From Welwitschia mirabilis (Eukaryota; Gnetophyta; Gnetopsida; Welwitschiales): a DNA stretch of 58,533 nt. The notes under the pieces were generated by a model. That model searched no databases and was not told where the DNA came from. It was given only the letters and a program-made list of their open reading frames with translations. The position numbers and the translations under genes were made by a program. Numbering within the stretch: position 1 is the first letter of the stretch; every line of letters starts with the position of its first letter. The stretch lies in the NCBI GenBank assembly GCA_051453625.1, contig JBOZIK010000001.1, positions 184,474,476 to 184,533,008 of the forward strand, given 5' to 3'. Of this stretch, positions 35,100 through 45,399 are shown piece by piece.

Positions 35100-35240
35100 A
35101 AATTAACTACTTCTTTAACAAAATAGTTTTCTTACATAGCAACTTCTTTAAGGACATTTTATTATAGGCTGCATTCCTAAGATCTTCCTCCAAGTACTCT
35201 AGTTTTCTAATTAGAATAAATTGTATTCCCACATTAATTT

Positions 35241-36469
35241 GCAAAAATAAAGATTTGATTTTGGGATAATCTTGATTATGATTCTTTCCCTTATATTTTC
35301 CAATAATGTTCTCACGTGTAAATCAAGATCTAAAAGTTATGCTAAGCCTTAAAAAAAGATATTTAAGAAAATCCTTTATTGGCATAACTAAAAGTGTAGA
35401 TAACTTGTAAGAGGTTATCCACATGTCACCACTATATGTCATAATTAGAGTAACTTAGATATCCGTGTAAGTAAAGAAAATGTAATACTTTTACTACACT
35501 AAGTACCTAGTGATATATGCCTTTGTTATTGAGGATCATGTTCTTAAAATGGACTACCAATAAAATTAATTAATATAATCAATAACTCATATTTGCTGAC
35601 ATCCTCCATTCTATAATTATAGTATTTGAAAACATGCCATGACATAAAACTCATGAACTTGTATCATTATGAGCAATATAACTATGTTATGATGTAGATC
35701 CTTAATTTACATTTTCTATAAGGGTTGATAGAGAACATAATACACCAATTTAAGAATAATTAAGTTGTTTAAATAATAATATCTAGGCATGTAATATACT
35801 ATTCAATTTTTAGTTTTTATTCTATAGTAATAGCATTTCTAAGAGACATGTTGTCTCTTTAACTTCTATCATGCTATTATTGAATAAGATGATGGCTATA
35901 TAGGTGATATCACATTGTATATCATATGTTATGAAAATTTACATTCACAATGATTATATGAGGTCTAGATAGTATTTTGAAAAATACATAATTCCAAAGC
36001 ATCATTGGATCAATCTTTCAACTTTCTTAAGTTATGAGAACTTATTATCACATAATTGTATAGCCTTGGTTCCATTACTTGTTAATTTTTAAAAAGTATT
36101 TTTCACATTACCAAAATTAAGTTATTAGATAATACAAAACAAAGAAATTTTCTCTAGTTTACATCACACAAAATAGCTTGTATAAAAGATCATATACAAT
36201 TATTTTAGATAATATTTTATATTAAATAATTTTATGTATAATACATATTTTTAGGTTAAGGATACTCTGCAAAAACTATACTATGCTTGCCAAATTGAAA
36301 ATTTTAAGGATCCTTTATAAGATAATCCAAATAAGGGGAATTATAAAAAGTAATTCATTCACCCTATCTTAACAATTTAGTAATAGTTTCTTCTTATAAC
36401 TCTTCACTTTTGAAATGAGATTTTCTAATAGGTTTCATACCAGATGCCATGGGTTGAGAAGTTAGTCTT
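35241..36469. other. AT-rich DNA with repeat R3, copy 1
   Basis: At 35428-35612 the sequence matches 56290-56474 in the same orientation. Landmarks are gtgtaagtaaag, a cacaaagta/cactaagta block, attgaggatcat and aactcatattt. The remaining part of the stretch has no recognised content. Confidence 0.55.
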
Positions 36470-37625
36470 AACATGTAAAAATTATCATGTATCTTAAGTA
36501 CTTTATGCCAATGTATTATAAGAAAAATATTAATTTAAATATTTTAATCATAAAAATATTCTCTACTTTTTAATGCTAAACTTAATTTTATACTTTATTC
36601 ATAACATTTTTAAGCTTTTAACTACATTATGGAGCACATCTTAGAGCGTAGACCTATTCATGTATAAAAATTCGATAGTAGTACTAGTTACTTATATAAT
36701 GACATGGGTCAAGTAAGAAAAGTTAACTCCAAACATATAACCTAAATTTATGATGGAGAAGTAATCCATTTCTGGTTATGGCCCTAATCATTTGCTACAT
36801 TAAATTCTACCATTATGTTCAACTATAAAATAACTAGTTTTTCACAAAACAATGGTAATGCTAGAGACATGTGGTGATGGCACTAATTGGTGAAGGAATA
36901 CTGCTCTAAATTCTACATGTTAAACTCATTATGACCATTACTCCACTAAATGATAGAACATGAAATCTTAATTACTTCATCAAATGCTAGAATCTGAAAC
37001 TTCAACCATTCCATCAATTACTAAAAGATAAAGAATCCCAATCATTTCATGCCCAATCTTATTTATAAAAAAAGCATAATTATTTTAATTTATAGAGAAG
37101 ATTCTTAGAGAATTTATCATTGGAAAGGAATTGACCCATTGTACTTCATGCTAATGCTAATAATTTTTATGCCCATTTTCTAAATCATTCTCTTAGAATG
37201 GATTAGCTCTTAAGGCTAGCATGATATTTTAGTTATAGATTGATGTTTTTTATTTATGAATTGTACCTTTGCTCTATTTCATTACTAAAATACCACTATT
37301 CTTAGATTTAATCTATTAATCTTAAGTGTGTTAGTAATGTACTTTTAATATTTTTGATAAGTTAAAGAAACAGTGGTTAATCTTTCATGTAATCTTTTTA
37401 ATAACAAGTGTGGACGCTTTACATACTTGTTATGCTTCTTTTTATACTAAAATATATTTAGATTTATAATATTTTTAAGTCATTTGTTCTCTTTACATCT
37501 TATTTTGTAGTTTATATTGATGTTTTATGGTCTTTGGAAATTTCATCCTACTTTCCATGCTTATATAGATATGCTAGAAGAGATAAAAGTGATTTGAGGT
37601 TTTTGCCAATACTTATATTATAAAT
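36470..37625. repeat. Dispersed repeat R2, copy 1
   Basis: This segment matches 52967-54110 over its whole length in the same orientation. Landmarks are taacatgt at the start, tttaatcataaaa, atggccctaatcatttgctacatt, ttctaaatcattctcttagratgga, and ggaaattkcatcctactttccat near the end. No coding motif was found. The other copy is cut off at its left edge by the Copia insertion at 44265-52966. Confidence 0.78.
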
Positions 37626-39300
37626 GAGATTATGTCATCATGCTCAAGCTATAATGAAGCTTAATGTTTTTAAATTTATTATAGATTAAATCTATTTCAT
37701 TATAGGAATTCTTATGTTATTATTATGTTCATGCTAGATTCTAAGAGCCACGCTCATTTCTAGTTTTAGTTTCTAATCTATTATTAATATTTCCTCCAAA
37801 TTTTACATTCTTTTTCTCTAAATCTATTCTTTGCTTTTGGTTTTATGCTTACTTTATTATAATTTATCATGAATTATACTTAATGAGAGAATGACACTAA
37901 GAACTTTGTACAACCAAAAACATGGTTTTTATCTATAAAATCTTGGCTAAGAATAGCTATTTGGGACTGGTACTATGAATAATATCATGGTAACTAAAGT
38001 GAAGCATGCATAAACTTTTCTTTTCTTACATCTTAGATTTTAGTATTTTCAATATTTTGCATTTTCTAATGGTTGGTAATGGTCTTATTTTAGTGATAAC
38101 GGAAATGGTTCTAGTTTTCTTAAATCTTCATGTCTACATTGTTGGTTTTTGTAATCTCTAGTTTTTGGTACTACTCCTATTCTATTGATATCCAAACTAG
38201 TCTTAGTTATCTTACATTCAGATTTCTACATTCCTTTTATTTTCTATACTTTTTAGTAGTTAGTACCAGTCCTTTCCATGTGATACATGAACTAGTTGGA
38301 ATTTTCAGTTCTTTCAAGTTTTCCTTAGTTATTTTACCTCTAATTGAAATATTATTTTTATATCAATCTTTTCATATGTAGAACTAAACTAGTTTGTGTA
38401 GGTTTTATTATCTAATTCCTTTTGAATTAAGGTTAAAGTGATGAACATAGAAAAGTATGCTTTTTTCATTTTTTTACATTTTGATTATTATAGATTTCAT
38501 TTTTAGTTTTGTTTATAAATAGGTTAGATTTTTAATTTTAGTTTGATTTTCTAAGTTTTTATTTTTATAGGATTTTTTATGGTTTTCATTTTGTATGTAC
38601 ACTATCATTTTCATTTTATATTTTTTGTTTCACATTATGCAAACCAAACTATACAGTCTCGAATGTAACATGGTTTTTCTTTTAAGCCCTTTTGCCTCAA
38701 ACCATTGGCACCACTAGTAGACCTAACTAGCACCACTTTTCTTTTTGAGTAGATCACCTCCAAGTTTTTCTCAGATGTTTGTCTCATGTTTTTGAAAATT
38801 TTTAAACATTAAGAACTTTTTAAATCCATCATTCTTGAATATTTTGAATTCTAAATAGGTCCTTATCATTCATAAAATTTATTTCTAGGTATAAACCCTA
38901 TTATCAAACCCATTTTGAATAGAGCATGAAGTTTAATGTTGATTAAAAATTTTGATTTTTTCCCTTTGTTCTTCCTTAAAGATATCCTCTATAGTTTCCA
39001 ATTCCAAAAATTTTTTGACAGTAGGTGAATCACAAGAGATTATATGCAACACCTAGATACCCCTGCATATATAGATTAACCTCTTTATCATGAGTCTAAA
39101 AATCCTTACTTTGCATAAGAGTAATTTCATCCTATGTTTTTCACCATCCTTTATACCCTTGTTCCTTGTCATATTATTAATATCCTTTATACTTTAGTCC
39201 TCACCATTCATTTTCCTATAAATACCTCTTATCTTTCCTTCTATATCATTTGTCATTTGACTAATGCTCTTCATATTTTAACAATCAACAATCCTCTTCA
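37626..39300. other. AT-rich DNA, nothing recognised
   Basis: Frames at 38130-38381 and 39134-39322 are hydrophobic by composition (T-rich codons) and show no family motif. The stretch might be the 5' part of the Gypsy-like relic that follows. Confidence 0.4.
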
Positions 39301-39309
39301 TCTTCTTTG

Positions 39310-40010
39310 GAAGACATTCTAAAAACTTTTATGAATTCTAGATGCAAATTAACTAAGACCAATGATGTATTAACTAAAAACCTCTTCCACCTTCCAAATG
39401 ATTAAGCAAAATATTTAATAATTAAACCAAGTTACTACTCAAATCTTTAGTATACTTAACCAACATGAAGAGGAAGAGCTTCCTACATTTCTTAAACCTA
39501 ATCCTAGAAATCTTGAAATTTTTAAAAGTATTAATGATGATATCCAAGTCATGCATTTTATGAATGTAAAGAAAACTAATGAGAACCTTGATGATAAGCA
39601 TAGAGGATTAAACATAACTTGAGAAAAGTTAATTACTTGAGAAGAACCATATATTTGAGGATGAGTTAATTAGTAACTCTTATGAGGAAAAGGACATCAA
39701 AGAAGAACCCATACCTAATCAATCATATGAAGAACTCTTAACTAATCCTCAACATTTACATGAGTTAAACATTTTTATTTTATCTTTATCTTTTAAGCAG
39801 GATTCAAGCCTTAACGAAGAACAAAAACCTTCCTTATGATTGAATCTAGATTTTAAAAACCTTAAGCATGATTTTTTTCTAGTTGTTTCAAAATCACCTT
39901 TGTCTTTTCCTCAAGATGGTGTCTTACAAAAATTATTGGAAAAACATAAACAAGATAAAGGATGAACCATCTCAAACCTTAAACACATAAACTTCATTAC
40001 TTGCATTAAT
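39310..40010 (+). pseudogene. Probable Gypsy-type gag/pol fragment
   Basis: EDILKTFMNSRCKLTKTND (from about 39305) resembles the end of a plant Gypsy gag, where ExxxxxFMxxxxxxxxxxN precedes the coiled part. Near 39855-40010, LNLDFKNLKHDFFLV, then LQKLLEKHKQDKG, a stop in place of Trp, and TISNLKHINFITCINV resemble the start of Gypsy RT (LPxHLKYAFL, LLxxLxxHKxAIGWTxxDIKGISPxxCxH). The match is partial, and the RT catalytic core is not seen downstream. The lineage (Athila-like) is a guess. Confidence 0.4.
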
Positions 40011-40456
40011 GTTCTCATATATTTTATAGACTTTTATATTTAAATTTACATGGATAATCTTCCCATTCATGACCTTTCATTCAATCTTATTCCTTATACA
40101 TTATAAGGCTTATGATCATCCACCTCATCCATCTTACTATCCATTTATGAGACTTACTGATTCTAGGTAGTAGATTTTTCACATAAATAAAGAACAAGAT
40201 ATCCTTTTTCTTTCATGATTTTAGTTAATATTAGGTGGATCCTTGCTTTTCAAGAAGAAGTTATTTTTATATTTGAGTTTTTTTTGTTTTTTTTAAAGCC
40301 TTGGATTCATTTGGCATCTCCAATTTAAACTTAAGAAAAGAAAATGTGGTTTTTATACTTTCATGATGTTCTTTCTTTCAAAACTTTATGGTGATAAGAT
40401 TATTTTTTTATTAGGCTAATAAGTTAGTAACACTTTTTATGTCCATGTATTCATAT

Positions 40457-40460
<4 letters not shown>

Positions 40461-40491
<31 letters not shown>

Positions 40492-40501
40492 NNNNNNNNN
40501 N

Positions 40502-40573
<72 letters not shown>
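40461..40573. repeat. Compound microsatellite (CA)n-gap-(GA)n
   Basis: About 15 CA units (40461-40491) are followed by a 10-N gap and GA units interrupted by tatata (40502-40573). The gap marks an unresolved repeat length. Confidence 0.95.
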
Positions 40574-40576
<3 letters not shown>

Positions 40577-41438
40577 GGGAGTTAGAGGGGAAGAGAGAGA
40601 GAAGAGTAAAAAGAAAAATAATCTTTTTTCTACAAGAAAATTTTAATTTTTGATTAGCTTTAATATGTTGAATGAACTAAATTAGGGTCTATGAATACTT
40701 ACTAGTAATGTAGCTATAATGATTTCATTTGTGATATGTTTATTTAATGATGTGCTTCAGTTAGAAACACCTAAGCATTACTACCTATATAATCATCATC
40801 TTAAGCCATTTGAAATAGGTAATCTCAAGTTTTAACTATACCATAGAAGAAGCCATCACTTCCTTAAACTTTATCATCCACCTCTCCCAACATCACATTA
40901 CTTTGGAAGGCTCACTCATCACCCACCTTATCCATCTTACTATGCATTTATAAGACTTACTAGTCCTAGATAGTAGCCTTTTAACATAAATAAAGAATAA
41001 GATATCTTTTTCATTTCATGGTTTTAATTAATCTTAGGTGAACCCTTGCTTCTCAAGAGGAAGTATTCTTTTTCTTTAAGTTTTTAAATTAAGACTTGCA
41101 TTTATTTAATGTTTTAAATTTGGACTTAAAGAAAGAAAAGATGGTTTTTCTACTTTCATGATATGTATTTCTTTTCAAGATTTATGGGTATGAGATTATT
41201 TCTTTATTAGGCTAATAAGCTCATAAACCTTCCTATGTCCATGTATTAATTAAAGAGAAAGAGAAAAAGAAAGAGAGGGGAAGGGAAGGAATAAGAGAAG
41301 AGGAGTGAAAAGAAATATAATTTCTTATCTAGAAGAATATTTTCATTTTTAAATATGTTTAGTTAATTACATCGAGGCTATGAACATTTACTAGCAATGT
41401 AGCTCTAATGATTCATTTATGGTATTTTTTTTAATGAT

Positions 41439-41660
41439 ATGTCTCAATTAGAATCATTTGAGCATTACCACCTATGTAATCATCACCTTAATTCATTTGA
41501 TATAAGTAATCCCAAGTTTTACCCATATCATCAAAAAATCCATCACTACCTTAAATCTTATCACCCATCTCTCACAATATTGTATTACTTTTTAAGGCTT
41601 ATTGATCACCCTTATCTTCCATCTTACTATGCATTTATCAAACTTACAAATCCTGGGTAG
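41439..41660 (+). other. His/Tyr-rich reading frame of the tandem array (best-preserved copy)
   Basis: This 73-codon frame contains HLCNHHLNSFDISNP, then YLKSYHPSL and RLIDHPYLPSYYAFIKLTNP. The same frame, with similar stops near its end (after LTxPR or LTNPG) and a following PFHINKE, is recognisable in the other units: 40103-40200 (DHPPHPSYYPFMRLTDSR), 40758-41010 (THHPPYPSYYAFIRLTSPR) and 42194-42350 (TDHASYSYYHEFMRLIDLR). The conserved frame suggests a once-coding segment. No known family is recognised. It could equally be selection-free similarity from recent duplication. Confidence 0.4.
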
Positions 41661-41902
41661 TGGCCTTTTCACATAAACAAAGAATAAGTTTTGGTTGTGA
41701 TTGGGTAGATGACGTGATCTTTATCTTCATGTTTTTTTTGTTAAGGCTTGCATTTATTTAATGTCTCAATTTGGACTTATGGAAAGAAAAGATGGTTTTT
41801 CTACTTTCATGATGTATGTTTCTTTTAAAACTTTATGAGGATAGGACTATATTATTTATTAGGATAATGAGCTAATAACCCTTCCTATGTGCATGTATTA
41901 AT

Positions 41903-41905
<3 letters not shown>

Positions 41906-41944
<39 letters not shown>
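41906..41944. repeat. (TA)n microsatellite at gap edge
   Basis: The TA run starts after ttaattaaa and ends at the 249-N gap (41945-42193). In the unit to the left, a degenerate GA run holds this position. Confidence 0.95.
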
Positions 41945-42193
41945 NNNNNNNNNNNNNNNNNNNNNNNNNNNNNNNNNNNNNNNNNNNNNNNNNNNNNNNN
42001 NNNNNNNNNNNNNNNNNNNNNNNNNNNNNNNNNNNNNNNNNNNNNNNNNNNNNNNNNNNNNNNNNNNNNNNNNNNNNNNNNNNNNNNNNNNNNNNNNNNN
42101 NNNNNNNNNNNNNNNNNNNNNNNNNNNNNNNNNNNNNNNNNNNNNNNNNNNNNNNNNNNNNNNNNNNNNNNNNNNNNNNNNNNNNNNNNNNNN
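41945..42193. other. Assembly gap (249 N)
   Basis: Comparison with the neighbouring unit (about 41251-41537) predicts roughly 280 bases of array sequence here. Confidence 0.9.
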
Positions 42194-42442
42194 ATAGAAG
42201 AAGCCATCACTATCTTGAACCTTATCACTCACCTTACCTAAGATGGCATTTCTTTGTCAGGGTTACTGATCATGCATCCTATTCATATTATCATGAGTTT
42301 ATGAGACTTATCGATCTTCGGTAGTGGCCTTTTTACATAAATGAAAAATAAGATATATTTTTAATTTTTGGTTATTTTTAATAGGTTTTGTTAACAATAG
42401 TGGAACTACATATGGTTACTAGCAATGTAGCTCTAATAATTC

Positions 42443-43252
42443 NNNNNNNNNNNNNNNNNNNNNNNNNNNNNNNNNNNNNNNNNNNNNNNNNNNNNNNNNN
42501 NNNNNNNNNNNNNNNNNNNNNNNNNNNNNNNNNNNNNNNNNNNNNNNNNNNNNNNNNNNNNNNNNNNNNNNNNNNNNNNNNNNNNNNNNNNNNNNNNNNN
42601 NNNNNNNNNNNNNNNNNNNNNNNNNNNNNNNNNNNNNNNNNNNNNNNNNNNNNNNNNNNNNNNNNNNNNNNNNNNNNNNNNNNNNNNNNNNNNNNNNNNN
42701 NNNNNNNNNNNNNNNNNNNNNNNNNNNNNNNNNNNNNNNNNNNNNNNNNNNNNNNNNNNNNNNNNNNNNNNNNNNNNNNNNNNNNNNNNNNNNNNNNNNN
42801 NNNNNNNNNNNNNNNNNNNNNNNNNNNNNNNNNNNNNNNNNNNNNNNNNNNNNNNNNNNNNNNNNNNNNNNNNNNNNNNNNNNNNNNNNNNNNNNNNNNN
42901 NNNNNNNNNNNNNNNNNNNNNNNNNNNNNNNNNNNNNNNNNNNNNNNNNNNNNNNNNNNNNNNNNNNNNNNNNNNNNNNNNNNNNNNNNNNNNNNNNNNN
43001 NNNNNNNNNNNNNNNNNNNNNNNNNNNNNNNNNNNNNNNNNNNNNNNNNNNNNNNNNNNNNNNNNNNNNNNNNNNNNNNNNNNNNNNNNNNNNNNNNNNN
43101 NNNNNNNNNNNNNNNNNNNNNNNNNNNNNNNNNNNNNNNNNNNNNNNNNNNNNNNNNNNNNNNNNNNNNNNNNNNNNNNNNNNNNNNNNNNNNNNNNNNN
43201 NNNNNNNNNNNNNNNNNNNNNNNNNNNNNNNNNNNNNNNNNNNNNNNNNNNN
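42443..43252. other. Assembly gap (810 N)
   Basis: The gap starts inside an array unit, right after gcaatgtagctctaataattc. Its content is unknown but is likely more array. Confidence 0.9.
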
Positions 43253-44264
43253 TGAATTCTCAATATGATCAAATGCTTAAATGATGTTACTTATGATTAT
43301 AAAAGGATAAAATTGCAAAGAAACTAAGGTGGGATTAGAGATTTCTGGTGAATTTCTCATTTTAACATTTATTACTTAAGAATTTTCACTACTCTTAATT
43401 TGCATGAATTTCCTCTGTCAATGGCTTATCTTCTTTTGATCTAGATACATAATTAAATAAACATTTTCTAGGTTAATACCTTAGCTTTATTTTCTCTTTT
43501 ATTTATAGCATGCATGACAAGTTTTAGTTTCATTTTGATTCACTTTATTTCCATTTATTTCACCATTTTATACCATTTGCATTTATCCTTCCATCTTTAA
43601 GATAAAGCATACTTAAAGGCATACTTATGTTTATTGTAATGAAATTTGCCTTTGTAAGTCACTCTAAGATCAAATTAGTCTATATTATCATTGAAACAAA
43701 ATATTCTTTAACTTGTCTTCATTCATTTTCCATGTCATTTCAATACTTCCTACATCATCTTCATCTTTCATCTTTCTTCCTCTTAATTCATATTTTCTTT
43801 CCCTCTATCACTTTTATTTACAATAATCATTTGTAAAGCCTAATCATTCAACAATTTATTATAGAAGTTTCTTTTTACTTTATGTATCATTTTAGGCATT
43901 TTGCATTGCACATTTTATTTTTAACATTTCTTTGTATTGTTTTTCTTTTTCTTTTTCTATTTTCAATAAAATGATATGAAATAAAGCATCTTCTCGTAAT
44001 GCTTAGATTAATTTATTCTCAGACTCTACATTTGATTTTCTATCTTTTTAAATTTTAATGATAAAGTTTAGCTTTAATAGGATGTATAACATTCATATTT
44101 TAAAAATTTACTTTTAATGCATTAGGTTTTTCAAACATTGGCCAAAATTTTCAAATTTTTTTATTACTTTCACATATGTTAGTGTTTTTTACTTAGAAAG
44201 TTTTTTATATTAATCATTTTGTATCAAACTTTTCACTAAGGAACTAGTAAAAGATTAGTTTAGG
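43253..44264. other. AT-rich DNA between array and Copia element 2
   Basis: No gene was recognised. The frame at 43627-43836 is a T-rich composition effect. The last bases before the element (TTAGG at 44260-44264) may be the left target duplication, against TTAAC on the right. Confidence 0.4.
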
Positions 44265-44447
44265 TGTGTTTACTATTTAAAATTATAAGAGTAAGAGCAC
44301 ACGAGCAATATTTTCCAAACTAAAATTTTATTTCTCCTTGCTTCTCTTATACATTGAAGAGCTTACTTATAAACATAACATTAGGGTTTTACTAGGGTTT
44401 CATCTATTCCTAGATGTAAGATCACAGTGTGCATATAAATCTTAGAA
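44265..44447 (-). repeat. 3' LTR of Copia element 2
   Basis: Shared with 52792-52966: aaattt...atttctccttsctt, cattgaagag, catyagggttttacta, and ctaggtgta/ctagatgta, then gcatayaaaycttag. The boundary at 44265-44267 is set by TG and alignment. Confidence 0.72.
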
Positions 44448-44459
44448 ATTCCTCCCTCT
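44448..44459 (-). promoter_or_regulatory. Polypurine tract of Copia element 2
   Basis: On the minus strand the bases just before the LTR read agagggaggaat, a purine run of the expected kind and place. Confidence 0.7.
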
Positions 44460-44573
44460 ATGTGAAAATACACTCTCTTCCAAGGGAAAATCAGAGTACC
44501 TAAGGGAAAACCTTTGAATATGGCCTATCATAGAACCTTCTTAGAATAGTTTTCATGTGAGGGAATTACTTTA

Positions 44574-45390
44574 TTAAAGAATTAGTAAATTTATTACTAT
44601 ACATCCCATAGTATTTGAGCTTATTATGTGCATTACACATTCCATAATGCTAGGCCAAAACATGTATTACATATTATGTAGTAATAGGCTATATATATAC
44701 TACACATTCCATAGTACTAAGATTAGGAGTAACTTCAATTAGAGACTCAAAAGTCAAATGAGCCCACAAAGTAAAAGAAAAATTGAGTTTGAATTAACTT
44801 ATTACCAATTTAATCTTAGATTGAAAATATTAGAACTTCTCTCAACCAAGTAATCTGATAAAGATATAGGTAGTTTTATTTGTGGTTGGACAATATACTA
44901 GCATAATAATATAATTTTGTAAAAGTNNNNNNNNNNNNNNNNNNNNNNNNNNNNNNNNNNNNNNNNNNNNNNNNNNNNNNNNNNNNNNNNNNNNNNNNNN
45001 NNNNNNNNNNNNNNNNNNNNNNNNNNTAAAGAAATGGTTAATTTACTACTACACATCCTAAAGCAAATAGGACTTATTATGTACATTACACATCCTATAA
45101 TGCTAGGCCAAAACATGTACTACACATCTTGTAGTACTAAGCCATAGTTGTACTACACATTTCATAGTACTAGGATTAGGAGTAACTTTAGTCAGATGCT
45201 CAAAATTCAAATGAAGCCTACAATGTATAAGAAAGATATTAGTAGTTTTAATTAATAAATGGTCAATCTAATCTTGGATTGGAAATACTAGAACTTTTCT
45301 TAATTAACTAATTTGATAAAAACAACAGTAGTTTTCTATATAAGTGGATAATATATTAGCATAATAACTTTGTTTGTATAAGTACCCTAA
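44574..45390 (-). repeat. Tandem duplication with hairpin repeats in the 3' region of element 2
   Basis: Two units of about 350 bases (44574-44926 and 45027-45390) share ctaggccaaaacatgt, gattaggagtaact and tgaaaatattagaact/tggaaatactagaact, at roughly 85 percent identity. Within each, short units of the form tactacacatyccatagtac repeat three to four times; these are the complement of the hairpin units at 34974-35099. A 100-N gap sits at the junction (44927-45026). Confidence 0.75.
44927..45026. other. Assembly gap (100 N)
   Basis: This is a round-number placeholder exactly at the junction of two tandem units. Confidence 0.9.
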
Positions 45391-45399
45391 CTTTGTGGA

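Larger units (their letters stand above)
27817..35240 (+). mobile_element. Large Copia element 1 (3' LTR missing)
   Basis: This is a 7.4-kb Copia element on the plus strand. In order: 5' LTR (27817-27967), primer-binding site (27969-27980), a 2.8-kb pyrimidine-rich leader, gag from 30768, protease (31865), integrase (32320-33060), RT (33700-34130), RNase H tail (to 34906), then hairpin repeats (34974-35099). The region aligns with the minus-strand element at 44265-52966 up to about 35240, just before the polypurine tract. There homology stops and no 3' LTR is found, so the end was deleted. All coding parts are broken by stops. Confidence 0.82.
40085..43252. repeat. Tandem array of 0.66-0.8-kb units, each with a microsatellite
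   Basis: The landmark caycyyatcyatcttactat...catttatragacttac recurs at 40121, 40924, 41607 and about 42271 (spacing about 803, 683 and 664, the last including 249 N). Each unit repeats the same order: gtgg/tagtagccttttyacataaa, a ggttttt...ctttcatgat block, cctatgtccatgtatt, a microsatellite, gcaatgtagctctaatgatt, then the His/Tyr-rich frame. The microsatellite differs per unit: CA/GA, degenerate GA, and TA. The 810-N gap at 42443-43252 probably hides further units. Confidence 0.8.
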
